From contig JARBJD010000185.1 of assembly GCA_033064195.1 (NCBI GenBank), forward strand, positions 62,001-126,000: a stretch of DNA of 64,000 bases, written 5' to 3'. Position 1 is the first letter of the stretch. Each line of letters begins with the position of its first letter. A program made the translations under genes and the position numbers. Shown one piece after another: positions 54,149 through 64,000 of this stretch. Under the pieces are notes generated by a model. It was not told where the DNA came from, did not search any database, and worked only from the letters and a program-made list of their open reading frames with translations. This stretch comes from Blattamonas nauphoetae (Eukaryota > Preaxostyla > Oxymonadida).

Positions 54149-55900
54149 ATGCTGATCGAATGCGATGGCGTGAATGTACATCTGGATATCAGCGAGAAGA
54201 CCCTCAACAAGGAAATAAAAGAATCAGCCCTGGACATCATTCAGAACGCCACTCCTCCCTCACATTCCTCACTCGCAAAAATTCATTCATCCTCGTCAAC
54301 CAGCATCGCTTTCACCATCATCGAGAACATTTCAACGATGTTCATGTTCCTCTCCAGTTCTCTGTTCGCACCAACGCTTCTGGAATTGGGTAGTATCACG
54401 CCTCTTCAACTGATCCTGATTACGAGCCAGAAACAGACGAAGAGATCCACACTCATCTCCCTCCAACTTGCTTTACGCACACACAATCGCACCAGCACAT
54501 ATGCACATCCACACACTCACGCACACACACTCCTGCACGCGCACACATACTCACTCCTGCACGCCCACACATTCTCACGCACCCGCACGCCTGCACACTC
54601 ACGCACGCACACTCTCACGCATGCACTTGCACACTCACACACGTATGCGCACACGCTCACGCACACTCCCACTTCAATCGAAAATATCATCAGCTTTCTC
54701 GCTTTCATTCGCAACGCCGTCTTATCTCTCATCCCAAAGGGCATTCTGACAATTTTGATGTTGGTGACGGTCGACCACATCATTCAGGGGATACTCGACG
54801 ACTTTGTCGACAAGACATTGAACACGTTCGTCACAACTTGCTCCAATCAGACGGAGTTGATCATACAGAAGAAGATGGCTGAGTCGAAGAAAAATAACGA
54901 AAAGAATAGCACCGTTTCAACAAACAAATCGTTCACAATAGTCTCACAGTCCTCCTCCATCTCGTTCAGCACTCCAACAAGTCCACAGTCAGGCGCGCGC
55001 GTCGGAAACAAGCAGACTCCAGTCACACTCAGTTTGTACACAGCCTTCTCATCATCCCCTCGCGCACATCCTTCGCATCGTCCCTACCGCGCACATCGTT
55101 CACATCGTCCCTACCGCGCACATCCTTCGCATCGTCCCTTCCGCGCACATCGTTCACATCGTCCCTTCCGCGCACATCGTTCACATCGTCCCTACCGCGC
55201 ACATCGTTCACATCGTCCCTTCCGCGCACATCGTTCACATCGTCCCTTCCGCGCACATCCTTCGCATCGTCCCTACCGCGCACATCGTTCACATCGTCCC
55301 TTCCGCGCACATCCTTCGCATCGTCCCTTCCGCGCACATCCTTCGCATCGTCCCCTCGCGCACATCGTTCACATCGTCCCTTCCGCGCACATCCTTCGCA
55401 TCGTCCCTACCGCGCACATCGTTCACATCGTCCCTTCCGCGCACATCGTTCACATCGTCCCTTCCGCGCACATCCTTCGCATCGTCCCCTCGCGCACATC
55501 CTTCGCATCGTCCCTTCCGCGCACATCCTTCGCATCGTCCCCTCGCGCACATCCTTCGCATCGTCCCTTCCGCGCACATCCTTCGCATCGTCCCTACCGC
55601 GCACATCGTTCACATCGTCCCTTCCGCGCACATCCTTCGCATCGTCCCCTCGCCCGCAACGTTCACATCGCTCCTCCCTCGCAATCAGTGATCTGTTTCA
55701 TTTGCTTGTTTCATCATTATTCATCCAAATTGCTCAGAACCTCATCGCTTCGAACCTCAGTCTCTCTCAACGCATTGTCGGTCTGTTTGCTAACCTCGCA
55801 ACTCGTCGTTCGCATCACGGGCAAGAGGGAAGGAACAGAAAACAATCATGATCACAACAACATCACCTCTCTGCGTGCCCACTTTGCAACTCATCCATGA
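54149..55900 (+). CDS. Long ORF across simple repeats, doubtful
   Basis: A 583-codon frame begins MLIECDGVNVHLDISEKTL. It crosses a CA-rich tract translated as His/Thr repeats (THTLTHALAHSHTYAH), then ordinary-looking sequence (ENIISFLAFIRNAVL; MLVTVDHIIQGILDDF). It then enters a 27-bp minisatellite translated as RAHPSHRPF repeats. Part of its length comes from repeats that are open in every frame. The non-repeat parts have hydrophobic helices and could belong to a real multi-exon gene. I do not recognise it. Confidence 0.3.
   Translation: MLIECDGVNVHLDISEKTLNKEIKESALDIIQNATPPSHSSLAKIHSSSSTSIAFTIIENISTMFMFLSSSLFAPTLLELGSITPLQLILITSQKQTKRSTLISLQLALRTHNRTSTYAHPHTHAHTLLHAHTYSLLHAHTFSRTRTPAHSRTHTLTHALAHSHTYAHTLTHTPTSIENIISFLAFIRNAVLSLIPKGILTILMLVTVDHIIQGILDDFVDKTLNTFVTTCSNQTELIIQKKMAESKKNNEKNSTVSTNKSFTIVSQSSSISFSTPTSPQSGARVGNKQTPVTLSLYTAFSSSPRAHPSHRPYRAHRSHRPYRAHPSHRPFRAHRSHRPFRAHRSHRPYRAHRSHRPFRAHRSHRPFRAHPSHRPYRAHRSHRPFRAHPSHRPFRAHPSHRPLAHIVHIVPSAHILRIVPTAHIVHIVPSAHIVHIVPSAHILRIVPSRTSFASSLPRTSFASSPRAHPSHRPFRAHPSHRPYRAHRSHRPFRAHPSHRPLARNVHIAPPSQSVICFICLFHHYSSKLLRTSSLRTSVSLNALSVCLLTSQLVVRITGKREGTENNHDHNNITSLRAHFATHP
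54466..54675 (+). repeat. CA-rich simple repeat tract
   Basis: Irregular CACGCACA and CACACTCA runs over about 210 bp. Low complexity; it inflates ORF length on the plus strand. Confidence 0.85.
55062..55665 (+). repeat. 27-bp minisatellite, about 22 copies
   Basis: Unit CGCGCACATCSTTCRCATCG plus TCCCTWC. Two alternating halves (CCTTCGCATCG and CGTTCACATCG) give higher-order patterning. A few copies are one or two bases shorter (TCCCCTCGCG), shifting the plus-strand frame, yet all frames stay open. Plus-strand translation is RAHPSHRPF/RAHRSHRPY; the minus strand reads VRGRDDAKD/VRGRDDVND. Confidence 0.92.
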
Positions 55901-57616
55901 TTGTGTTGTTGCCGCGATCAACATCGTACATGTCCTGCGCTCGTCGAACGGTGACACACTGCCCTTCGATGCTGTTGAAGTGTCGACGTCCTCACTGTAG
56001 ACGCAGCCAGGATGAAGAAGAACGAGAAGCACTTTGAAAGTGGATATGAAATCATCAGGAGTGGGTGACAGAGGAAGAGAAGAGTGCGAAAGTTTCTCAG
56101 TTCCATACTGGACACTCTTATTCGATGGGAGATGGGAAGATGAAAAGAGACATCGAGAAGATCATTCCTGGCAGTTTGTGTCAAAGTATTGTCTCTTCAA
56201 TCACTTCATGAACCGATTTCTGATTGTGGAATGACTAGAATGTGATATTAGAAAGTTTGTATCATTGAGAAAAATATGGGGAAGTGATCAATCCCTGATC
56301 TCGCTATCAAGATGAAATTGTTTCGAATGCTCCAAGGGTAATGTTCGCATGAATTATATCAACATGAAAAATCTTAAATCTGAACAAATTGAGCAAGTCG
56401 GCTCCGTGGGTGGAAAGCCCTGCTCACATCGCATTCAACTCTCCCACCCACCCTCCCAAAGAACAAGCAACTGACACTGCCAGTCTGACCCTCACCTTAA
56501 TCACAACATTCCTGCAGACGACACTCTCTCACTCCCACATCTCACTGAACGTCGAGTGGATTCAACTTCACTTCGTCATCAATTTCAGAACGTGCTGTGA
56601 CACGTTCGCATCCGTCACTCTTCCCTCTCTCGTCTTTCATAGAACAGGCGAAGGGGCACGAGATTGGAGTTGTCGTGTCCGTCGGAAGATCATGGGTGGA
56701 CACAAACAAATGAAAATCCGATTCTGGAATGACAGAACTGCTCGAGACAGGAATGCAGACTGAGGATGACAAAGGAAGAGGTAGATGACCCACAGGAAGG
56801 ACGAGAGGTCGGATTCAGACGAGTGCGACGAAACGAAGGATCTGTCTGTGGCTAAACTGACAGAAGCAGAAGGGAACAGCCCACATCTGTTCTTTCACTT
56901 CAAATAGAAGACCGAGGACGGAGTGAACGGAAAAGATTGGGGTGAATGACAAAGAAGGAAGAAACATCGAAGAATCTGCCAGAGAACGCCAATAGGAAAG
57001 TGAGTATCATTCCAAACACCTTCCAAGCATCTGCGATTATCACCAAGCTCGTCCACTCGTTCGAAAATGGTCAGCCCACCACCTTTTAGCATGGAGAGAG
57101 CACACTAACCTGATTCAGAAGATGAAGAAGACCAAACAGGAGCAAAGATCCAGATGAATACTTGGAATATACTGATTGCACATCATCTCCTCATTGATGC
57201 ACCAACACGCCTTTGATCTGTTGCGTTGGTTTTCCCCTCCATTCCAATTTATTTGTTCAGCTTGTTGAGAAGAGATGATGTAACTGCATGAAAGAGGACC
57301 TAGAGAGAGGATAATGATCCACAAAAGCAATTGTAGAGAGAAATATGAGGAGTCAAAAACATAACTTGACGATTTAGTCGATCCACATCATGGATAACGA
57401 TTCATTTAGTAAATCTGGACATGAATACAAGCTCTTTTGTCATTTTCTTGTTCATTTCATGTAATTTAAGCAATAACAGAGATCTGACCCTTTGAATAAT
57501 TATGGAGTGACACTGACCGGCACTTTTGGCCGGTCAGCCATGCCTAGGCATATCACGTTGGTCAATTTCGAACTGAACATCTTTCCCATTCGATTCCTTC
57601 TCCTGGTTGAGTTTTG
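55901..57616. other. Gene-poor region
   Basis: Several 60-125-codon frames on both strands, none with recognisable content. It ends with the right-hand hAT-like end motif, 70 bp before the EF-hand-like gene. Confidence 0.45.
57530..57546 (-). repeat. hAT-like terminal inverted repeat, right
   Basis: Reverse complement of 51864-51880. Just inside it is ACTGACCGGCAC, also present at the left end. The two ends would bound a 5.7-kb unit, but no transposase is seen between them, so they may be ends of separate small elements. Confidence 0.55.
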
Positions 57617-58624
57617 ATGTGGAATGGGCCGGAATCAGTTGGACCCATACTCGTTGACGTAAAGAGAACCCATCAACATCCATCTTCTCATTCACCTCCT
57701 CCAAATTCCCAACAGTTAAATGGCTTTGCCTGTGATCCACCAGATCTCCCGAAATCACGTGACAATCCAAAAATGTTCCCACCAACAAACGAAATCCATT
57801 CTCGTCTGTCATGGTTCTACAGAAAAGCCAGCACTGATGGCTTTATCTCAAGCGATACAGTCAAGAAGGGACTTGAACAATTTGGGGTCTTTATTTCCTC
57901 CCGACAAGCCGAATTTCTCCTCCAAGAAATGGCAGACAAAAAAGGAGTTGTAACGGAGTCACTTTTTGTGAACCAACTCGCATTGTACCTGGAAAGCTTT
58001 GTGGGAGAGAACCCACGCCCATATGCGACTCAGATCCATCTAGATGACGAAACAAGGAAAAGTCAACTTTCATCATTCTACGCTGGGGCGATCACGGATG
58101 GATTTATTGATGTCGATGAAGTCCATCGTGCACTTGGGCTGTTCGGTGTTGTTTGCAATCGAAGACAAGCAAAGCGGGTCCTTGTTGAGATGGCGGGCCG
58201 CGAGAAAAGGATCACACAGCATAGCTTTATCTATGAGATTTTGGGATTTGTTGATACACTTCCACTGATCCTATCCCATCTTTCTCTCCCTTCTCCATCA
58301 CAAACATCTCCAACCCTGTCGAAATCGCTCTCTTCACCATCGATCCATCCCGTCTCACTTCCCTTCCCCAGTATTGATGGGAATCTGTCACCCAATGGAC
58401 TACGGATTGAAGAAGAGGAATATTTGAGTAATCTTTATGCAGAATCGTCCAAACGTGGAACTTTAAGCTCAGAAGACCTCGCGAGGATCTGCTCCCACTT
58501 TAACTGTTGGGTTTCATCAGATGAAGCACGGAATCTCCTTCGAAAAGTGGCAGGGCGGGAACGCATGATCACACAAGAGAGATTTGTTTCGATTGTTGGC
58601 AAGTACATTCAGAACCACCGATGA
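57617..58624 (+). CDS. Degenerate EF-hand-like triple-repeat protein
   Basis: The first ATG is at 57617, and a later Met (MFPPTNEIHSRL) is also possible. About 335 residues to TGA. Three similar units are visible: WFYRKASTDGFISSDTVKKG, SFYAGAITDGFIDVDEVHRA and NLYAESSKRGTLSSEDLARI. Each is followed by a helix with FGV...QAxxLLxEMA and a second loop ending in (I/V)T...F. The spacing fits paired EF-hands as in calmodulin-like proteins, but the acidic calcium ligands at the first loop positions are mostly missing, so calcium binding is doubtful. The second and third units are joined by a Ser/Pro linker of about 50 residues. Confidence 0.65.
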   Translation: MWNGPESVGPILVDVKRTHQHPSSHSPPPNSQQLNGFACDPPDLPKSRDNPKMFPPTNEIHSRLSWFYRKASTDGFISSDTVKKGLEQFGVFISSRQAEFLLQEMADKKGVVTESLFVNQLALYLESFVGENPRPYATQIHLDDETRKSQLSSFYAGAITDGFIDVDEVHRALGLFGVVCNRRQAKRVLVEMAGREKRITQHSFIYEILGFVDTLPLILSHLSLPSPSQTSPTLSKSLSSPSIHPVSLPFPSIDGNLSPNGLRIEEEEYLSNLYAESSKRGTLSSEDLARICSHFNCWVSSDEARNLLRKVAGRERMITQERFVSIVGKYIQNHR

Positions 58625-58895
58625 TTCTCCCATCTTCTTTTTTATTCGATTCATATGTTTCTTGGGATATTCCCAACTGTTTTGCCTTTTTATTCCAGCT
58701 CATTTTGCTACCTTCTTTTCTTTTTGATCTTTGTACATACTTTTCATCTTCATTTCTCACAAAGGTCATCTCGATTGATACTCTTTATTCAACCACTGAA
58801 CAAAGGTTATCACACAGATATTCGTCTGAATAAGGTTCATTCGTTCTGTTCTTGAACGGACCCATAACTATTGATATTTTCCTGATAAACTATCA

Positions 58896-59966
58896 ATGAC
58901 TACGTTAGACTCTAATATGGACACTGTTCTTGAAACTTCCTCCCCTGATATCTCTTGGCAAGCTTTTACCATTTGTACAGACTCTTCTACTTTCCTGAAT
59001 TGGAGCGAAGAAGAACTTGAATCTGAAGAAGAAAAAGCTATTCTCTTTCGATCTCTCGTTGCCACATTGAAGTTACAGCCAGCACTTGATGCCTCTCTGG
59101 AAGCTAAAGCCTTGAAATTTCTCAAATCTGTGAATCATTACTTTCAAGTTGAAGTAGATGCTTTTCTCGGCAGCTTTGGGCGAACTACTGATCTTTCTTC
59201 GACAGCTTTCGTACAGTCCATTGTGGTACTCATTTCCACACCCAATCAGGCAATCACCACAGCAGTAATGAAGATGCTCAGAGATATACTCACAAACGGT
59301 TCAACAAAAGTCCTTCTTGCCCTCGTCAAAAATGATCTGATCCCTCAACTCATCAACACTCTGAACCCACAATCTATCTCCTTGACAGCAGTCGAGGATA
59401 CCCACATCAATCTCATTTCTTACATCGTCAGCTCCCTCTTTCTGATAACTCCAAGTGGTCTCGTGCTCCTTCAAATTACGGGCCGCGATGAACAACAACA
59501 TGTTTATGAGACAGTTTTCAAGCAAGTTCTCGCACCTTCTGAGAAGTACATTTGCCATTTGTGCGTCAACCGCTATTCGATCATCGATGGTGACCAATCC
59601 TATACTTTTCTGACACTTCTCCCCCAACTCCTCGAAATATGTCCATACTACCAACCAACGATGGATTTGGTCCTGAATATGCCAGTCGTTCTCACGATCC
59701 CAAGTTGTCTGACATTCGTCGAAAATGACAACTCAATCTGGATTTTTCTTTATAACATGAACAATTCTCAGCGGGAATGGAACGAAACAATGAGAGAAGA
59801 GCAACAGATGGGGAAGATAGTGCTTCGAATGTTGAGAATGGAGGGCGTCGAAGATGTGACTGAACAAAGGCTGCTCAACGACGACAACACCTTCATTGGA
59901 AGACTGATTGTTGCCGAATCGAAAGAATTGAACAACCAGCAGGGCATGAACGTTCAGAAACGATAG
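58896..59966 (+). CDS. ARM/HEAT-like helical protein, intact tandem copy
   Basis: Starts at ATG 58896 (MTTLDSNMDTVLETSS), 356 residues to TAG. Family blocks are FLNWSEEELES, LFRSLVATLKLQPALDASLE, LIPQLINTLNPQSISLTAVE, SEKYICHLCVNRYSIIDGDQ, YYQPTMDLVLNMPVVLTIPS, and the end block NNQQGMNVQKR. It is the best-preserved member here and a good reference for 17758-18831 and 61825-62852. Leu-rich repeated helices suggest an armadillo-type solenoid, i.e. a protein-binding role. No function can be assigned. Its 3' flank is duplicated after the next copy, showing that the gene and flank were copied together. Confidence 0.82.
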   Translation: MTTLDSNMDTVLETSSPDISWQAFTICTDSSTFLNWSEEELESEEEKAILFRSLVATLKLQPALDASLEAKALKFLKSVNHYFQVEVDAFLGSFGRTTDLSSTAFVQSIVVLISTPNQAITTAVMKMLRDILTNGSTKVLLALVKNDLIPQLINTLNPQSISLTAVEDTHINLISYIVSSLFLITPSGLVLLQITGRDEQQHVYETVFKQVLAPSEKYICHLCVNRYSIIDGDQSYTFLTLLPQLLEICPYYQPTMDLVLNMPVVLTIPSCLTFVENDNSIWIFLYNMNNSQREWNETMREEQQMGKIVLRMLRMEGVEDVTEQRLLNDDNTFIGRLIVAESKELNNQQGMNVQKR

Positions 59967-61824
59967 TAGACTCGGACAAGAACCAGCCACTGTTTTGCAC
60001 TAATTCTGTCTTCTTTTGGACAACCTACCTTGTTTATTTGTGATCTTTGTCAGCTCTGGCACCAACTCATCATTTGCCAGTGCGAATTTGCTTTTCCCCC
60101 AGTCTCCCTCCGTCGTCGCCACACTCTCCTTCCTATCCTCCCTCTCATCTCCAATTGAACCCGTCCATCCTCGCCATTCCTCGCTGTTTGTGGCGACATC
60201 ATTGTTTCCTGATTGCTCGACGAAATCATCCTCTCTTCATGATTCGTTCCGATCATGAAATGGGATTTCGGAAACACTCCCACGTCGACGATGATCTTGG
60301 ACGATTTGGGAAGACGGAAGAACGAAAATGCTTCTTGATGCAGATCAGCCACTTCCTGTTGACTCTCCACTCGACCAGAGATGCCGAACCAATCTGTCTT
60401 TGTGACAACTGTTGTGCATCACCTGTGCCCCGTGGAGTGTTGTGGACTCTCTCCCGTTTTGTCTTGTAGGATTTGTCTCTTGGATGAACTTGCGTGTTGC
60501 TTGGAATGAACACGACACAATCGTTGCCCGCGTCGTTCAACCAGCCGACCCTCTCATCCACCCTTCGTCTGCCAACCACGCTTGGATGGACACTCGAGAC
60601 CAAGGGATTGAATTTGTGGGCCTTCCTTCCGACACCCTCCTCCTGTGTGTGCAGTCTCAACGAGGCCAGAAGTTCGTAAATCATCGCAAGGATCCCAAGA
60701 CTGGACAACTTGATCTCCGCAATGCTCGCCTCGACTGTCTTCCTCCTTCGCTTTCTTTGACTCATCGTCGTGTTGATCACCATTCTCAACTCTCACCTTC
60801 ATTTCTAATTTGTCCTCAAATTGTCTCTCGCCACACATTCATCACAGCTCTCAGTGACTCACTCATAGTGGGTAAAGTTGCGAGCCAAGTTGTCGTTCGT
60901 CCACCCAAAGCAACTTCTTGCTGAACATATAAATCAAAAGAAGGGAAGTTGACGTGCCAGCTCGCCCAACTTCGTCACTCGCTCTTCGTCGGTCCCACTC
61001 TCCTCCCAAATCCACTCGACCGACATTAGCACTGCAATACCAACTTCATCACTCCACGCGAGGGAGTGTTGGTGTCCTCTTCCAGTCGTCACCATCTCTG
61101 CCTGTGTTCGTCGCTTCCACTCTTCCTCAATCTCCGTGTGTGTGGAAGAATGAACGAGGACACTGCACTTTGAGAGAAGGGGGAATGACATGATGAGATT
61201 TCTGCGAGATTGATGGACATCAGCACACTTGAAAACGAATCGGGCATCGCAATGAATCCAGCATTCGCATGAAGTGCGAGTCATGATCGGACTGTCAGCG
61301 ATTCATTTTGGGAGTGCTTGTCACCTCGCTCTGGAGACACAGACAAACCCAAAAAATGACTCTCATCTGTCAACGACAACATTCTACCAGTTAGCTGTGG
61401 ACTCACCAAACAGAACGAACGAGGAGAGACAGACCTTCGAGAATGGTTGACCAAATAATGACCAGCGAAACAATCGAACACAACCACACCGTTCAGATTT
61501 GTATACCTTCTTTCCCAACACATCGGAATCAGTTTCTTCCTCCATCCGCTCCTCTTTTTTGTTTGAATATCTCCAACAGAAGTGATGGAGACCACAGCCC
61601 ACCATCGTCACAATCTCACTCTGAAGACGCACAATCAACACTCCCGACATCACCAGTTCCACTTCCTCACTCTCGTCCTCGGCAGGCGATGACAGGATTC
61701 TGCCGTCGCATTCTCTGCATTCTCTGTGTGTGTTGGATTACTGTCCACTTCTCGTTCAGCTTGATGCAGAAGACACGGTTGTGGGTTGACCATGTCAAGT
61801 CATCTCTACAAGATTCGTAAAACA
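59967..61824. other. Flank between tandem ARM-like copies
   Basis: It includes 60110-60370, repeated at 62996-63252. Frames at 60412-60924 (plus) and 60934-61284 (minus) have no recognisable content and no counterpart in the second unit, so I do not call them genes. Confidence 0.5.
60110..60370 (+). repeat. Duplicated flank, copy 1
   Basis: Matches 62996-63252 closely (for example CCCGTCCATCCTCGCCATTC and GATGATCTTGGACGATTTGG). Indels between copies shift any shared reading frame, so it is probably non-coding. Confidence 0.8.
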
Positions 61825-62852
61825 ATGAACACGCTCATCCATACCACAGACACATCATCAAACACAGCACGCTCTGATGTGTCCTCTCCTCACTTGCCAC
61901 TTCCAATGGATTGCTCACCGTTCCTGAATTGGGATGAAAATCGACTTCGATCTACAGCGGAATGGACAGTTGTCTTTCAGTCTCTCGTTGCCACTGTGAA
62001 GGCCCAACCAGCACTTGATGTCACGTTGGAAGCGAAAGCCGTGAGGTTTCTCAGGCACGGTGCATTATTCTCCGATGTGTCTGTGACAGACTTCATCCCT
62101 CACGTTGTGGTTCTCCTTTCAACACCCAATCAAGACATCACCGCAGCAGCGATGAGATGGTCGAAGGTCTCATGAATGATCGTTCAGCTGAAGTCCGACT
62201 TGCCTTCATCAAAGCTGATCTGATCCCTAAAATCATTAATACTCTCAATCCCTTGTCTCTTTCATTCGTCGAAGCAGTCGATATCCACATCAACCTCATG
62301 ACAATCATCGGAACTACAGTTTGGCTCTCAAGACCGTATCCCTTCAGGAGACTCGAAATTAAAGATAACGATGAACAACAAGCTGTTCACGAAATAGTTT
62401 TGAAGCAAGTTCTCGCACCAACCGAGAAATATCTTTACCATTTGTGCGTCAACCGCTATTCGATCATCGATGGAGACCAATCCACGGAGTTGATGACACT
62501 TCTCGCCCAAATCCTCGAAATATCTCAATACTACCAACCAACAATGGATTTCGTCGTGAATGTGCCTGTCTTTCTCACGATCCCAAGTTGTCTCACATTC
62601 TTCGAAGATGAAGACTCAATCTGGTGTTTTCTGGATGGAATGAACGATACCCATCGTGAATGGAACGAAAAACGTGATGAAGAGCAACAGATATGGAAGA
62701 CAGTACATCGAGTGTTGAGAATGGAGGGCATCGAAGATGTGACTGAACAAATCAGGCTAAACGACAAAAACGGAATCGAAGGAGGATGGATTGTTGAGAA
62801 TTTGATTGAATGGAACAACTTGCAGGGCATGAATCTTTCAAAACTTCGGTAG
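61825..62852 (+). pseudogene. ARM/HEAT-like copy with frameshift
   Basis: Starts at ATG 61825 (MNTLIHTTDTSSN) and follows the family through FLNWDENRLRS and LVATVKAQPALDVTLE to LLSTPNQDITAAAM. At about nt 62152-62160 one base is missing relative to the family (AMR then WSKVS and a stop), and the correct sequence continues in the next frame (MVEGLMNDRSAEVRLAFIK) to LQGMNLSKLR. Apart from this single shift the gene is intact. It is either a young pseudogene or an assembly error. Confidence 0.75.
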
Positions 62853-63807
62853 AAACAGACAAGAACCAGCGAGCGTTTTGAACTGTTTCTTCCTTCTTTT
62901 GGACAGCAAACCCTATTTGTGTGTCATCGTTGTCGGCCCTGGCATCGCCTCATCATTAACCAGAATGAATTCACTTCTCTCCCAGCCTCCCTCTCCCGTT
63001 ATTACACTCTCCCACTCCTCCGAAATCAAACCCGTCCATCCTCGCCATTCTTCGCTGTTTGTGGCGACCTCATTGTTTCCTGATTGCTCGACGAAATCGT
63101 CATCTCTTCATGATTCGTTCCGATCATGAAATGGGATTTCAGGGACGCTCCCACATCGACGATGATCTTGGACGATTTGGGAAGACCGAAGAACCAAATG
63201 CTTCTTGATGCAGATCAGCCGCTTCCTGTTGACTCTCCCATTCGAACCGAGAAGTCGAAAGAAGAGATGCCACAGAACAAGACATCGCTTCAAAACGATA
63301 CCGTCTGTCCTCGTCGTCCCGCGATCGAACCCTCACCTCGACTTTTGGATTATTTGGAGCTTGTCTTCATTTTCATCGCTCGCCCCACGCATCCACCGAT
63401 TCACTCTCGATTTGTGTTGTGGACAACCAAAGCGGTTGATCCTGAGCATGGGCTACGACAGGCAGGTCCAATCCAATGCACGATTTCTCAAAAGAGACAT
63501 CGGATTTGCCTGACAAATCCTGATTCTCCTGGCAATCCATCGCAGTTCCTTGCCTCTGTTTGGAGTCCCCGTCACTCGTGTCCTCCGCTCCCCTCTCCTC
63601 CCCGACCGGCGACTTATGTTCCTGTGCGACCTCTGTCGTCTCTCCCACTCATTTGCGATCGTTGCTGAAGCGGAAGACGTGTGATCATCGCAAGTGCCCT
63701 CCAATCTGTCTCCGATCTCCACTCTTCGAACCCACCATCTCCTCTCGCTCTCGCCAGATTTCTGCGTCTTTTGTTCAGCACAGGATGAAGAAACGAACGT
63801 TGTCTGG
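62853..63807. other. Flank between second and third ARM-like units
   Basis: Contains the duplicated flank 62996-63252. A 180-codon frame from 63126 (MKWDFRDAPTSTM) overlaps the duplicated segment but breaks early in the other copy, so it is not supported as a gene. Confidence 0.5.
62996..63252 (+). repeat. Duplicated flank, copy 2
   Basis: Partner of 60110-60370, at the same position relative to the preceding gene's stop codon, as expected of a tandem duplication unit of gene plus 3' flank. Confidence 0.8.
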
Positions 63808-63935
63808 TTGATGTGATTGAGGCAAAGCTTCGAAATAACAAAAACGGATCCCATGGAAGATGGATTGTTGTCCACTCGATACAATGGAACAACCGGCAGG
63901 GCATGAACGTTTCATGGTGTGGATATTATTCGTAA
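63808..63935 (+). pseudogene. ARM/HEAT-like 3' relic
   Basis: Only the last 40 or so codons of the family remain: DVIEAKLRNNKNG, WIVVHSIQWNNRQGMNV, then a short altered end and TAA. The following bases (CTTCTTTTGGACAAGAAACA) match the 3' flank of the second copy, so a third tandem unit has lost most of its gene and continues past the window. Confidence 0.7.
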
Positions 63936-64000
63936 AGAACCGCCGACCGTTTCGAACTGTTTCTGACTTCTTTTGGACAAGAAACACTGTATTTGTGAGT

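Noticed and set aside
51864-57546. Calling the whole 5.7 kb a single hAT transposon
   Set aside because: No transposase and no matching 8-bp target duplication were found, so only the two end motifs are annotated.
60412-61595. Several ORFs of 90-170 codons between ARM-like copies
   Set aside because: They lie on both strands and overlap, have no domain signature, and have no counterpart in the second tandem unit.
63126-63668. 180-codon ORF as a gene
   Set aside because: It overlaps a duplicated flank whose other copy has early stops in this frame, and it has no recognisable content.

Overview
This is a eukaryotic, protist-type window. It has long ORFs, very short spliceosomal introns, giant Ser/Thr-rich surface proteins, expanded helical-repeat families, SPRY-like and coiled-coil proteins, and no bacterial-style operons. 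TAA, TAG and TGA all end genes, so the standard code is used. The gene families recall gut oxymonads (Preaxostyla) such as Blattamonas or Monocercomonoides. That placement is inference from memory of family style, not a search result.

The dominant family is a giant type-I surface protein: a beta-helix-like and Ig-like ectodomain, one transmembrane helix, and a cytoplasmic kinase-like C-lobe without the ATP-binding lobe or catalytic motifs. One copy is cut by the left window edge (2-7003). One is split by a compound inverted-repeat insertion (8005-8965 plus 11815-15879). One looks intact (33534-38936). One on the minus strand is a pseudogene lacking its membrane and kinase parts (45162-50622). 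The insertion at 8966-11814 carries a gene for an unknown helical protein and an antisense fragment of the same surface-protein family.

Between these lie apparent housekeeping genes. They include a six-exon gene of unknown function (20909-25169, minus) and a divergently placed membrane protein (25651-29511). Next come an alpha/beta-hydrolase lipase (30880-32612, minus) that abuts an SPRY-like coiled-coil gene (32612-33331, minus), and a Ras-like GTPase fused to a long coiled coil (39751-43678). A cyclin-like gene (44057-44659) follows. Frame-consistent splicing of these genes needs about ten introns of only 30-39 bp.

The region 51.8-57.6 kb is gene-poor and repeat-rich, with a CA-rich tract and a 27-bp minisatellite, and carries hAT-like terminal motifs at both edges. 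From 57.6 kb to the end there is a degenerate EF-hand-like protein and a tandem array of ARM/HEAT-like genes in decreasing states of integrity. Another member of that family sits at 17758-18831, next to a 520-bp dispersed repeat and a G-rich minisatellite. The motif TCACGTCAC recurs in the flanks downstream of the surface-protein genes.
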